The position numbers and the translations under genes are program-made. Source: Kofleriaceae bacterium (GTDB lineage Bacteria > Myxococcota_A > Polyangia > Haliangiales > Haliangiaceae). From it: a DNA stretch of 51,915 nt. A model generated the notes under the pieces. The model saw nothing but the letters and a program-made list of their open reading frames with translations, made no database searches and was not told where the DNA came from. The stretch lies in assembly GCA_024762925.1 (NCBI GenBank), contig JANTGM010000033.1:1-51915 (forward strand). Reading direction: 5' to 3'. Positions 1 to 8,560 of this stretch are shown here, one piece after another; the stretch's first letter is position 1; every line of letters starts with the position of its first letter.

Positions 1-80
1 CATGCGTTGCGTCGTGCGTCGCGTGATGAGGTAGGTGGTGCCTTTGAATACGGGTCTGGGGTTCACGCCGGGGGTATCGG

Positions 81-195
81 GAAACGCCCGGCATAGTCGC
101 GTCGAAATGTTCCCCGGTCGGGGCTCGTGGGGGCTCGTTTTCCGGAAACGCCCGGCATAGTTGCGTCGAAATGTTCCCCGGTCGGGGCTCGTTGG
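81..195. repeat. 64-bp tandem repeat, two copies
   Basis: Two copies, 81-131 and 145-195, are offset by 64 bases and differ at about two positions over some 51 bases. Each contains AAACGCCCGGCATAG and later CCCCGGTCGGGG. Read on the minus strand, the CCCC-GACC-GGGG hairpin followed by AACATTT lies just past the recN stop, so the copies could act as weak terminators for nadK-recN. The array may continue to the left of the window. The first 60 bases show nothing recognisable. Confidence 0.8.
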
Positions 196-210
196 CATAG
201 GTGTGAAGCC

Positions 211-1890
211 TTAGCTCCTCGCTGCCGCCAGCATTGCCTTGGCATGGGCCTTGGCTTGCGCTGAAACCTTCACCCCGCCAACCATGCGGGCCGTCTCGGC
301 GAGCCTTTGCTTGTCGGTGAGCCGCCTCACGCAGGTCTCGGTTCGCCCGCCAGCTTCACTCTTGCTCACATGAAAGTGCACATCGGCAAACGCGGCGATT
401 TGTGGCAAGTGGGTCACACACAAGACTTGCCGCTCGTTTGCTACTTGGCGAATCTGCGCTCCGACCACTTCAGCGATGCCACCCCCGATACCAGTATCCA
501 CTTCGTCAAAGACATAGGAGCTTACGGTGTCCGCTCGGCGAAGGACGAGCTTGAGCGCTAGCATGATGCGAGAAAGTTCGCCGCCCGATGCCACGCGAGA
601 GAGCGGCTTCGCCGTCTCGCCAGTATTGGCAGCCAAGAGTAGTTCGACCCGATCTGTTCCATCGGCGCCAAGATTGCTGTTCTCAAAATGGCAGATGAGT
701 GTGGCCGAAGGCATGCCGAGTTCTGTGAGGGCAGGGCACACCGCACCTTCGAGCTTCGCCGCCGCCTTCTTCCGACGCTTGCGCAAGCTCGTGGCAATCT
801 TCTTGGCAGCGTTCTCTGTGGTGGTGACGACCTTCTGGAGATCGGCCAGCCGTTCATCGTGCGTGTCGAGATCGTGCAATTCGCCTTCGAGTTGTTCAAC
901 CTTGGCGACCAGAGCATCGAGCGTGCACGCGTGCTTGCGTGTCAGGCGCCGAATCACATCCAGCCTGTCATCGATCACGGCGAGTCGCCCAGGGTCGGCA
1001 TCCAGGGTGCCGACGTAGTGCTGGATGGATCGGGCGGCCTCTTCAGCGAGCGTTCGAGCTTCGCCGACGAGCTGATAGCAGTCGGCAAGGGAACCATCGA
1101 GACTAATGCTGCTCTCAAGAGCCTTTGCGGCAATGTTGAGTCGATCGACGGCCGATCCATCGGTCCCATAGAGCTGTGACTCGACTTCGGCGGCCGCTGC
1201 ATGCAGCTTGTCAACGCTGGCCAACACAGCCCGCTCTTTTTCAAGCACCACGTCTTCACCCGAAACGAGTTCAGCCTCTCGAAGTTCCTCTAGCTGGAAA
1301 CGCAGGTAGTCAAGCCGCTCGCTGCGACTCGATTCGTCACTCTCCAGCTCTCGCAGCGCAGCGCGAGCGTTTGAGAATTTCTCGTAGGCCGCGTGCATTT
1401 GGGCCAGCAGCTTTGCATTGTCCGCGAATGAGTCGAGGATCGAGCGATGTTTTTTTGGGTCGACAAGCCCCTGATGTTGATGTTGTCCGCTCAAGTCGAC
1501 CAAGTAGCCTCCCATGTCAGCAAGGCGACCTGCCGTCGTGAGGGCGCCATTGATGTATGTGCGCGAGCGGCCGCCTCGGTGAATCACGCGACGAACAAGC
1601 AACTCATCGTCGCACTCTTCGCCCAGCGGCAAGCCTCCGTCAGCGAGCAGACTTCGAATTGGCTCTCGAATCCACTCGGTCACCTCGAAGATGGCTTCGA
1701 CAACCGCTTGCTCAGCCCCGGCTCGCGGGATATCCGCGCTAGCGCGACCACCACGCAAGAGGTTCACGGCTTCCACAATGAGTGACTTTCCTGCACCCGT
1801 TTCGCCGGTCAATGCATTAAAGCCATGATCAAACTCGATGGAGACATCAGAGAGAATCGCAAAATTGGTAACTCGAAGGTGCCTTAGCAT
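211..1890 (-). CDS. recN: DNA repair protein RecN
   Basis: RecN is an SMC-like ATPase of double-strand-break repair that acts at DNA ends with RecA. The 559-residue product has the family's usual length. It starts MLRHLRVTNFAIL, has Walker A GETGAGKS near residues 29-36, a long central coiled coil, and near the C-terminus the ABC signature region ASGGELSRIMLALK and Walker B with FDEVDTGIGG. The frame stays open upstream to 2055, but that stretch is unlike RecN and overlaps nadK, so the ATG at 1888-1890 is chosen. The gene follows nadK after 26 bases on the same strand, a pairing common in bacteria, so the two are probably co-transcribed. Identification is firm. Confidence 0.96.
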   Translation of the reverse strand: MLRHLRVTNFAILSDVSIEFDHGFNALTGETGAGKSLIVEAVNLLRGGRASADIPRAGAEQAVVEAIFEVTEWIREPIRSLLADGGLPLGEECDDELLVRRVIHRGGRSRTYINGALTTAGRLADMGGYLVDLSGQHQHQGLVDPKKHRSILDSFADNAKLLAQMHAAYEKFSNARAALRELESDESSRSERLDYLRFQLEELREAELVSGEDVVLEKERAVLASVDKLHAAAAEVESQLYGTDGSAVDRLNIAAKALESSISLDGSLADCYQLVGEARTLAEEAARSIQHYVGTLDADPGRLAVIDDRLDVIRRLTRKHACTLDALVAKVEQLEGELHDLDTHDERLADLQKVVTTTENAAKKIATSLRKRRKKAAAKLEGAVCPALTELGMPSATLICHFENSNLGADGTDRVELLLAANTGETAKPLSRVASGGELSRIMLALKLVLRRADTVSSYVFDEVDTGIGGGIAEVVGAQIRQVANERQVLCVTHLPQIAAFADVHFHVSKSEAGGRTETCVRRLTDKQRLAETARMVGGVKVSAQAKAHAKAMLAAARS

Positions 1891-1916
1891 AGGTAAATCT
1901 CTTAGGTAGTTCGTGG

Positions 1917-2789
1917 TTAGCCGACAGGGCCCACGCCCCAGTGGAGCTTGGCGCGCAGGATGTTGAAGTAGTCCGAGTCCGAGGTGTAGATGACGGCAGG
2001 AGCCTCTGAGGGGGCAATCAGCACCCGATCCCCGGTTTGAAAGGTGTGTGCCCACTGTCCATCGATCGTAAGGACAACGCCCTTTGACTCACCCGACATA
2101 GAGATGGCGACTTCACCATTGCCCGGTACCACTAACGGGCGATTGGTTAAGCCTTGAGCGCAGATGGGGGTAATGGCAAGAGAGTGCAGCCCGGGGTACA
2201 TGATGGGCCCGCCCGCCGCCAGGTTGTACGCAGTGGAGCCTGTTGGCGTGCAGACCACTAAGCCATCAGCGCGATAGGAGTTGATGAACTCGCCATTGAG
2301 ATGTGCCTGCAGCTCGACCAGCCGGGCCATCGCGCCCTGACTAATAACGACATCGTTGAGTGCAGAGAGCTCCACGGGGTCGCCAACGAGTGGCAGGTAC
2401 GAGACCTTCAGCCGCATCCGCTCGACGGTGGAGATCTTACCCTTGGCGGCCGCATCGAGACTCTCTATGGCATCGATTGGCTCAAATGGGCTGAGGAACC
2501 CAAGGCGACCGAGATTGATGCCTAGCAGGGGAATGGCCCGTGGGGGATTCGCCTTGGCGACTGCTGCACTAGCTCGAAGCATGGTGCCATCGCCCCCCAA
2601 GACCACACAAAGATCGACCGCATCACCAAAACTCGATTCAGGGACCAAGATTGCGCCGGGTGGATTGACCCGATCTTCCGATACGACAATGGTTTCGTGT
2701 CCCTGCTCGTAGGCCCAGGTCGCTACTGTGTTGAGCAGATTACGAGCATCATGATTTTGCCCAGGCTTGAGTATGAATCCAATTCGCAT
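1917..2789 (-). CDS. nadK: NAD kinase
   Basis: This enzyme phosphorylates NAD to NADP in the cytoplasm. The 290-residue product carries the diagnostic GGDGT motif at about residues 65-69 (followed by MLR) and the conserved CTPTGSTAYNLAAGGP block that binds the nucleotide. The start is the ATG at 2787-2789, giving MRIGFILKPG as in typical NAD kinases. A TTG at 2814-2816 would add nine residues; neither start has a strong ribosome-binding site. It is upstream of recN with a 26-base gap, and a divergent or independent lipoprotein gene lies 104 bases upstream on the same strand. Identification is firm; only the start is slightly uncertain. Confidence 0.96.
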   Translation of the reverse strand: MRIGFILKPGQNHDARNLLNTVATWAYEQGHETIVVSEDRVNPPGAILVPESSFGDAVDLCVVLGGDGTMLRASAAVAKANPPRAIPLLGINLGRLGFLSPFEPIDAIESLDAAAKGKISTVERMRLKVSYLPLVGDPVELSALNDVVISQGAMARLVELQAHLNGEFINSYRADGLVVCTPTGSTAYNLAAGGPIMYPGLHSLAITPICAQGLTNRPLVVPGNGEVAISMSGESKGVVLTIDGQWAHTFQTGDRVLIAPSEAPAVIYTSDSDYFNILRAKLHWGVGPVG

Positions 2790-2893
2790 TAGTTGCTTCG
2801 CATCCGGTGAGCCCAAGAAACAGGGCAGTTGATAGTACTGAACACTTGTATCATTCCTAGCAAGAGGGTGTGACGTTCGGGAGTAGAATGCTC

Positions 2894-3427
2894 CTAGAAA
2901 CCTTCTCCAGGGACAGCAATCACCGTCACCTCAGCCTCAGCCTCAGCCCCTCGAGCATCGCGAATCTCCACAACCAACCGGACGTCCTGCTCAAAGATCT
3001 CGGTGAGCAAGTCGCCGTTGGCAATCAGGTTGTCGTCGAGTTGGAGAATGCGGCCCGAGGGCATTTCAAACCAGCCATCTGCGGCGCTTCGATAGCCTAG
3101 ACGATAGGGGGGAGCCATGTTGTCTACTCGGCTGCCATCCTCTAAGTAGATGGAGAAGCGCGTTTGTGGGTTTCCCAGAGCATTGGGCGAGGAGGGGTCG
3201 CCAGGAAGGAGATTTTGCATTCGAGCATTGATGACAAAGTGGTAGCCCCCTTGAATTCCAGCAACTAGGCTGAGTTCTTGGCCTCTTGTGAGAGGCTCAA
3301 AGTCGAGAGCGCCTGTTCCAATCTCAAGGACAGCCGGGCCACTTGGTGGGTCCTCGCCACAGGCGCTAAGAGTACTGAGACAGCTAACAAGGAAGAGGAG
3401 GGGAAGTGATGCTCGGAGGGCTTGCAC
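2894..3427 (-). CDS. putative lipoprotein
   Basis: A 177-residue protein with a lipoprotein signal: charged N-terminus, hydrophobic core LPLLFLVSCLSTLSAC and lipobox LSAC with the lipidated Cys at residue 23. The mature part is acidic and beta-rich in appearance and contains no enzymatic motif that I recognise. It ends with a run rich in Glu and Ala (RGAEAEAEVTVIAVPG) that may be the last strands of an immunoglobulin-like fold, which is a guess. The gene lies upstream of nadK on the same strand and points away from the rplM promoter. Function unknown; likely anchored to the inner or outer membrane facing the periplasm. Confidence 0.8.
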   Translation of the reverse strand: MQALRASLPLLFLVSCLSTLSACGEDPPSGPAVLEIGTGALDFEPLTRGQELSLVAGIQGGYHFVINARMQNLLPGDPSSPNALGNPQTRFSIYLEDGSRVDNMAPPYRLGYRSAADGWFEMPSGRILQLDDNLIANGDLLTEIFEQDVRLVVEIRDARGAEAEAEVTVIAVPGEGF

Positions 3428-3524
3428 GGGATTGCCTGCCAGTGTAGATCAGCGACGCTGGTCTCGCACCGTGAGCTTAGTCATCACGGCAAGCAAGCTC
3501 AGTGGTTCGGGCGTTCATCTGGCC

Positions 3525-3551
3525 TTGACATAGCCAAAGCCTTCCTATAAA
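3525..3551 (+). promoter_or_regulatory. sigma-70 type promoter of rplM-rpsI
   Basis: A perfect -35 box TTGACA (3525-3530) is followed after 15 bases by TATAAA (3546-3551). It lies about 58 bases ahead of the rplM ATG, leaving a short leader of roughly 50 bases. Such a near-consensus pair fits a highly expressed ribosomal protein operon. The 15-base spacer is a little short. Confidence 0.7.
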
Positions 3552-3608
3552 CGTTCGCCTCGCCAACTTGGTGGCCCCTTTTCGGGCAACGAAAGAAACT
3601 CTAAGTAA

Positions 3609-4061
3609 ATGCCTCAGCGTCAAAAATCTACCTGGCTTACAAAAGAAGCTGCCCTTGCACAGCGCGAATGGCACGTCATTGATATGGATGGCGTCGTTCT
3701 CGGTCGAGCCGCTTCAAAAATCGCTTCCATTCTTCGCGGAAAGCACAAGCCCACTTTCACTCCCAACACCGATTGCGGTGACTTTGTCATCGTGCTCAAC
3801 GCTGGCCGGGCGAAGCTCACGGGCAACAAGCTCAAGCAGAAGATGTATCGACACCACACGCTCTACATCGGTCACCTTCGGGAGCGCACCGCTGAGAAGA
3901 TGATTGCTGAGAAGCCTGAAGAGGTCATCCGCCGAGCTGTTTGGGGCATGCTTCCCTCTGGTGCCCTCGGTCGTCAGATGATGAAGAAACTCAAGATCTA
4001 CAGCGGATCCACCCACGAGCACGAGGCGCAAAAGCCCCGTGAACTCACCATCCAAGCCTAA
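3609..4061 (+). CDS. rplM: 50S ribosomal protein L13
   Basis: L13 is an early-assembling large-subunit protein. The 150-residue product shows the family blocks [19 protein letters not shown], the GKHKPTFTP segment, [10 protein letters not shown] with the following HHT, and [19 protein letters not shown]. The length is near the usual 142-150. It begins at ATG 3609 with MPQRQKSTW; the N-terminal extension before the core is short. The gene is first in a unit with rpsI, 8 bases downstream, the standard bacterial pairing, behind the promoter at 3525-3551. Identification is firm. Confidence 0.98.
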   Translation: MPQRQKSTWLTKEAALAQREWHVIDMDGVVLGRAASKIASILRGKHKPTFTPNTDCGDFVIVLNAGRAKLTGNKLKQKMYRHHTLYIGHLRERTAEKMIAEKPEEVIRRAVWGMLPSGALGRQMMKKLKIYSGSTHEHEAQKPRELTIQA

Positions 4062-4069
4062 GAATTTTC

Positions 4070-4462
4070 ATGTCTGATCAAAAAACGTATGCCACCGGTC
4101 GCCGTAAGACGGCAGTTGCTCGCGTCTGGATTACTCCAGGTACGGGTAGCTTCACCATCAACCGCCGTGACGACGAGAACTACTTCGCTCGCGCCACGTC
4201 TCGCATGGTAATCCGCCAGCCGTTCGAAGAGCTCGATATGCTGGGTGACTTCGACGTCATCTGCACCGTAAAGGGCGGCGGAATGTCTTCTCAGGCAGGG
4301 GCGATTCGCCACGGCATCACACGCGCACTTCTCAAGAACGACCCCGAGTCACGCACCAAGCTCAAAGCCGCTGGCTACGTCACTCGAGACGATCGCAAGA
4401 AAGAGCGTAAGAAGCCGGGCCTTAAAGGCGCACGCGCACGCTTCCAGTTCTCCAAGCGTTAA
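4070..4462 (+). CDS. rpsI: 30S ribosomal protein S9
   Basis: S9 lies in the head of the small subunit and reaches the P-site tRNA with its C-terminal tail. The 130-residue product has the typical [13 protein letters not shown] start, the central [17 protein letters not shown] block and a strongly basic C-terminus that ends in the canonical FQFSKR. Length matches the family. It follows rplM by 8 bases and precedes argC by 29 bases on the same strand, so argC may be read from the same transcript. Identification is firm. Confidence 0.98.
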   Translation: MSDQKTYATGRRKTAVARVWITPGTGSFTINRRDDENYFARATSRMVIRQPFEELDMLGDFDVICTVKGGGMSSQAGAIRHGITRALLKNDPESRTKLKAAGYVTRDDRKKERKKPGLKGARARFQFSKR

Positions 4463-4491
4463 ACCGCTCAGAGTTCTTCCAAAACTGGACG

Positions 4492-5571
4492 ATGGTGGCA
4501 GTGCCATCTACATCACTGCTACCCACCGCAATTGTCGGGGCTTCGGGCTACACAGGCGCCGAACTGCTCCGGCTTTTGCTTTTGCACCCCCGCATCGAGA
4601 TCACCTCGATTTCTGCGGGGCGCGCCGCTGGACGAAGCCTTGCCGAGGTCTACCCGCAGTTTCGAGACAGGCTCTCGCTGCCCATTGAGTCTTTCGATGC
4701 CAAGGCCGTAGCGGCAGTCGCCGAGGTTGCTTTCGTGGCCTTGCCTCACGCGCAATCAGCCAAGGTCGTCGATGAGCTCCGCGCCGAAGGCTTGGCGGTC
4801 GTCGACCTGAGTGCAGACTTTCGACTGCGCGATGTGGCGGTCTACGACGAGTGGTACGGGGCGGATGATGCAACCCATCCAGCGCCGCATCGCATGGCGG
4901 AAGCAGTTTACGGGCTACCAGAACTTTACCGAGACGAGATTGCCAACGCCAAGCTTGTTGCAGCTCCGGGTTGCTATCCAACCTCGGTCATTCTGGCGGT
5001 CGCGCCCCTGCTCAAGGCGGGGCTGGTTGGTCCCAAAGGGCTCATCGTCGATGCCAAGAGTGGCGTGAGCGGGGCTGGGCGAAACCCCAGCCAGGTTGCG
5101 CACTTTCCCGAGGTCGGCGAAGGCGTTCGAGCCTACAAGGTCGCAGGCACCCATCGGCACACACCGGAGATGGAGCAGGAACTTGCAGCGATTTGTGGCC
5201 GGCCGGTACGGCTAACGTTCACGCCGCATCTGGTGCCCATGTCTCGAGGAATTCTCAGCTGTGTTTACAGCGAGGCCACGTCCGCGGATGTGAGCACACA
5301 GAGCCTGCAAACCACTCTGGAAGACTTCTACCATGACAAGCCCTTTGTTTCGGTGCTTGGGCAAGACGCGTTGCCAGACACGTCTTTTGTCCGGGGTTCC
5401 AATCGAGTTCACGTCGCGGTTCGCTACGACGAACGTGCCGAACGGGTCGTCAGCTTTGCCGCCATCGACAACCTCTGCAAGGGTTCTTCGGGGCAGGCGA
5501 TCCAGTGTCTTAACCTCATGCGAGGTTGGGACGAAGAGCTAGGGCTTCAGGCCGTCGCGACCTTTCCCTAG
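4492..5571 (+). CDS. argC: N-acetyl-gamma-glutamyl-phosphate reductase
   Basis: ArgC reduces N-acetylglutamyl phosphate to the semialdehyde with NADPH in arginine synthesis. The 359-residue product has the nucleotide-binding start IVGASGYTGAELLRLL (residues 14-29), the catalytic Cys in AAPGCYPTS (Cys161), and the SGVSGAGR and FTPHLVPMSRG motifs of type 1 ArgC. The ATG at 4492 lacks a clear ribosome-binding site, and its first ten residues are an unneeded extension, so translation may depend on the rpsI transcript. No other arg gene is present in the window; the placement behind rpsI is less usual than next to argJ or argB. Confidence 0.95.
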   Translation: MVAVPSTSLLPTAIVGASGYTGAELLRLLLLHPRIEITSISAGRAAGRSLAEVYPQFRDRLSLPIESFDAKAVAAVAEVAFVALPHAQSAKVVDELRAEGLAVVDLSADFRLRDVAVYDEWYGADDATHPAPHRMAEAVYGLPELYRDEIANAKLVAAPGCYPTSVILAVAPLLKAGLVGPKGLIVDAKSGVSGAGRNPSQVAHFPEVGEGVRAYKVAGTHRHTPEMEQELAAICGRPVRLTFTPHLVPMSRGILSCVYSEATSADVSTQSLQTTLEDFYHDKPFVSVLGQDALPDTSFVRGSNRVHVAVRYDERAERVVSFAAIDNLCKGSSGQAIQCLNLMRGWDEELGLQAVATFP

Positions 5572-5599
5572 CGAAACCGGCCCCCGAGCTGCTTGCGGC

Positions 5600-6271
5600 C
5601 TAAAACAGCGTCGTGAGGCCAAAGCTGACCGTGATTGGGAGAGCGGAGATGCCATCAACGGATGCGTCGCCCGTGAGCATCCCATTGTTTACTTCAACAT
5701 TGGTCGCGTAGGGTTCGCCTGGGTCTTGCCAGAGGATCGCGTAGGCGCGTGCCTCGACAGACATCAGAAAATTTCCGGCCAGGTAGACGAGCGCCGCACC
5801 GGAGTTTGCACCAACACCCGCAACGTCACGCGCACCGAGCTCGCTATTGGACGGTCCCAATCCGCTCACCAAAACGGGCATCTTGGCGTACACAACGCCC
5901 GCAATCCCTTCAACAAACCACCGGCCACCGAGCGAGAACGGAATGCGGAGGTTGCCGCTTTGTAGATCGAGCTTGCCGCTTGCCACAAAGGACTCGATCT
6001 CGCCCTCGGCCAACGAGAGGTTGTAGCTCTCCAAGAATCGCCACTCAACGCTGAATCCCGGCATGCGATAGCCAAGGGCGATCGCCAAGCCCAAGCCCGC
6101 ACCATAGGGCGAACCGTCATGTGCTGGCACACCAAGACCGCCATGAACACTGAGAGTTAGGCCGCGTTCGTCGGCTTCTTCTGCGCGCGCCGAGCCATAG
6201 GAAATCGAGCACAGAGCCAAGGCAACTGCCAGAGTTCGCAATGTGCTACCAGCCAACGAGCACCTCACCAA
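5600..6271 (-). CDS. putative outer-membrane beta-barrel protein
   Basis: Up to 223 residues with a Sec signal (LRTLAVALALCSISYGSARAEE) and a mature region of alternating polar and hydrophobic residues rich in Gly, Tyr and Phe. It ends in TVSFGLTTLF with a C-terminal Phe, as in outer-membrane barrels. The start is unsettled: TTG at 6271, GTG at 6268 (both overlap the upstream gene by about 25 bases) or TTG at 6241, which gives the cleanest signal peptide. It is last of three tightly packed minus-strand genes that all look like envelope proteins of similar style. Function unknown. Confidence 0.72.
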   Translation of the reverse strand: MVRCSLAGSTLRTLAVALALCSISYGSARAEEADERGLTLSVHGGLGVPAHDGSPYGAGLGLAIALGYRMPGFSVEWRFLESYNLSLAEGEIESFVASGKLDLQSGNLRIPFSLGGRWFVEGIAGVVYAKMPVLVSGLGPSNSELGARDVAGVGANSGAALVYLAGNFLMSVEARAYAILWQDPGEPYATNVEVNNGMLTGDASVDGISALPITVSFGLTTLF

Positions 6272-7157
6272 AGAAACTTGTGGAGCTCACGTCAAGAGAG
6301 TTGCTGATGGTTCCAAGACCGACTTGGAGTGGGCCAACACGCGAGAGAACGCCGAACCGAACTGGGGTGGGTGGCAATGCTTCGCCGTCCTCTGCTGTCA
6401 GCGCCTTGATCGGGGTGAGTAGGTTTATGTCGAGCTGTGAGTAGATTGAGAGCATGGGATGAAACCCAATCGTCATCCGAAGCGGGATGCCGGCGTACCA
6501 GACGGTCTCGTCTCCTTCGCTCATTCCCTCCTGCCCTGAGGAGATGCCACCACCCACGTTACCCGTGATGATGGATTGCTCGCGATCCCGAAATGTCATG
6601 CGCGAGACGCCAATGCCGCCCGAGAAGTTTAGGGCGAAGCTGTCCCCAAGGATTCGAACGTTGCCCGGGGCGAGCGCATAGTAGGAGAACCCATCGGTGT
6701 CGCCACCGAGATCCGAGCTGTAGTAGTCGACGGTTGTTTCGATGCCAACGGGCCCCCCGCTAAGCTCCTTGGAAATGGCTTTGCGGCGGGCCTCGATGTA
6801 CGCAGCGTCCTGTGCGCGTTCAGCATTGGTGCGGCTATCTGTGACCGTTGTTGTTGTGATCTTGTAGGTTCCGCACACGCCGTTGTAGCAGCCGCTTGAG
6901 TAGGTGGTCCGGGTATCGCTGTGGATCTTGTTTGTGTTGGGAGGCCGTGACCCCAGGGTGAGGAGAACGCGCGCAAGGCCGCGAGCCAAGGGACCACTAT
7001 ATTCGCGGTAACGGACGCCCGTGGTGAGTCCGCCTTGTGTGCCGCTTGGGACGTATGCCGCGCCCGACATCGCAATGCCACCGCCTGAGACTCGAGCTCC
7101 AGGGCCGCACGCGAAGAGCGCAAGGGGAATCACGAAGAGCAAGCAGTGACGCATCAT
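6246..7157 (-). CDS. putative lipoprotein, beta-rich envelope protein
   Basis: A 303-residue protein with lipoprotein signal MMRHCLLFVIPLALFAC (lipobox LFAC) followed by a Gly- and Ser-rich mature region. The middle holds SGCYNGVCGTYKITTTTV, suggesting a disulfide, and the C-terminal half looks like a barrel (alternating strands, Tyr and Phe at ends). The start at 7157 is favoured because ATGATG overlaps the TGA of the upstream gene (7154-7156) as ATGA, a sign of coupled translation; the frame runs 141 bases further but that part is unlike a signal. It is the middle gene of the trio at 5600-7777. No family recognised. Confidence 0.72.
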   Translation of the reverse strand: MMRHCLLFVIPLALFACGPGARVSGGGIAMSGAAYVPSGTQGGLTTGVRYREYSGPLARGLARVLLTLGSRPPNTNKIHSDTRTTYSSGCYNGVCGTYKITTTTVTDSRTNAERAQDAAYIEARRKAISKELSGGPVGIETTVDYYSSDLGGDTDGFSYYALAPGNVRILGDSFALNFSGGIGVSRMTFRDREQSIITGNVGGGISSGQEGMSEGDETVWYAGIPLRMTIGFHPMLSIYSQLDINLLTPIKALTAEDGEALPPTPVRFGVLSRVGPLQVGLGTISNSLDVSSTSFFGEVLVGW

Positions 7158-7777
7158 TCGTCGGCTCCAAGGTGCACAAACCACGCAAGGGTCGCAAAGA
7201 CGCCGAGGGTTGTGAACTCTGCAGCGCCATTCATGGCGTTGGTTTCGTAGGTCTGGCGTGCGACCGTCAAGCGAAGCATTGGACCCGCGTCGGCCCATCG
7301 ATCATCGTTATTCGAATTGAGATCGGGAACCGAGACCTCAAGTCCTGCTTCGAGCAAGAGCCCTGTCGATGGAGCCGTGCTCGCTTCTTCGAAGAATGCT
7401 TCGTCAGGTTGGTAGAGGTAGACTGCGCCGGCATATCCTCCGACTTGGAGCCCGCCAATCGGTCTGGCAATCGTAGCTCCCAGCCCGCCGCGAAAGACTG
7501 TGTCTGTGGTGAGCGTTTCCGCGCTTGCGTCGCTGCTGCGGTGGGCCTTCATGGAGGCGACGCCTGTTGCACCGTGAACCTCTACTGGGCCCAAGGTCTC
7601 CGCGTAGGTGACATCGACTGCGTATGAACGAACCGATAGCCGGTCGCCAGGGCGTGATGCATCATCGTCTGCGCTGCCCGATTCAATGCCGGTCACCTGA
7701 GCTAAACCGACACTACAGGCGGGGAGTACGCATGAGAGCACACAGAGCGCAGTTCCGTTGGCAGTCTTGCAGGACAA
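7154..7777 (-). CDS. putative lipoprotein, first gene of envelope trio
   Basis: A 207-residue product that starts at a TTG (7775-7777), with a hydrophobic stretch and a possible lipobox LPAC (Cys21). The mature part has alternating strand-like segments (GGLGATIARPIGGLQVGGYAGAV when read as blocks) and ends in LAWFVHLGADE. It may fold like the two genes downstream; all three could be paralogous barrel-like proteins, though I cannot align them by eye. Its stop overlaps the next gene by four bases (ATGA). No strong ribosome-binding site is seen before the TTG, so the true start is uncertain. Function unknown. Confidence 0.65.
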   Translation of the reverse strand: MSCKTANGTALCVLSCVLPACSVGLAQVTGIESGSADDDASRPGDRLSVRSYAVDVTYAETLGPVEVHGATGVASMKAHRSSDASAETLTTDTVFRGGLGATIARPIGGLQVGGYAGAVYLYQPDEAFFEEASTAPSTGLLLEAGLEVSVPDLNSNNDDRWADAGPMLRLTVARQTYETNAMNGAAEFTTLGVFATLAWFVHLGADE

Positions 7778-7918
7778 TCAAGTCATTGTACGGCGGCTAC
7801 CGGGAGACAGCAATTTCGTCCACACAACAATTGTGGCCAAACCTTTGGAGTCGCAACTGATGCTTCCCGATTTCTCGTTGCCGCGTAGAACCCTTGGTGT
7901 GTGCTACGATTTTTCATG

Positions 7919-8212
7919 ATGTCCGACGCACAACAGCATCTCAAAGAGGCGATTGAAGCGTTCAACTACCCAGAGGAGATGGGTGAGTATGTGCATGACA
8001 GTGTGGAGACACTGGCAGGGTTGAAGGACGACTGTCCTGAGGGCACAAACAAGAAGCGAATTGCGTGGCTCTTTGCGGAGCTATCAAAAGGATACGAGCG
8101 TGAAGCGGGTGTTGGACCGGGCTCCCCCTTCACAGCAGCGCGACTATCAGCCACGGATGTGTTCGAGGCGTTCGATTTCGAGAAGAAGACCTGGGTTGTG
8201 GTGCCAGCCTAG
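7919..8212 (+). CDS. small acidic cytoplasmic protein of unknown function
   Basis: A 97-residue soluble protein (98 if the adjacent ATG at 7916 is used; an upstream GTG at 7901 would add more). It has no signal or membrane segment. The sequence begins MSDAQQHLKEAIEAF, predicted helical, and includes the acidic block GLKDDCPEGTNKKRIAW and an aromatic end KKTWVVVPA. I do not recognise a family. It stands alone between two minus-strand blocks. Codon pattern looks like that of its neighbours, which supports a real gene. Confidence 0.6.
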   Translation: MSDAQQHLKEAIEAFNYPEEMGEYVHDSVETLAGLKDDCPEGTNKKRIAWLFAELSKGYEREAGVGPGSPFTAARLSATDVFEAFDFEKKTWVVVPA

Positions 8213-8363
8213 GTACTCGCCAACACTGAGTCCAAGCTAGCATCGACTCAGCGTTAGTAGCGAGTTCGGCTACGAGAAATTCCTAGGAGGCTGTAGGTCT
8301 CTCAGGTTGGCAGCACGCGTTCCCCCATCGCCGGCATTCTTTGGGATTGCGCACGTCGGCGGC

Positions 8364-8560
8364 CTAGCGCGGTCGGCGTGAGCCTCCCCGAGCTGGTGGC
8401 GCTGACCGAGCTGGCGGCGCCGAGCGAGCTGGCGGCGCCGACCTCGAACGCGAGGGAGGTGCGGAGCGAGTGGGAGGCGCCGATCGCGTTGGCGGCGCTG
8501 AGCGGCTGGGCGGTGCGGTTCGACGCGGTGGAGCAGACCGAACAGGTGGCCCAGATCTCG
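8364..8560 (-). repeat. short in-gene repeat coding SAPPxR units
   Basis: The 3' end of the proline-rich gene consists of degenerate 15-base units coding Ser-Ala-Pro-Pro-(Thr/Ser/Ala)-Arg. On the plus strand it reads as variants of CTGGCGGCGCCGA. Unit number is probably prone to change by slippage. Confidence 0.75.
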
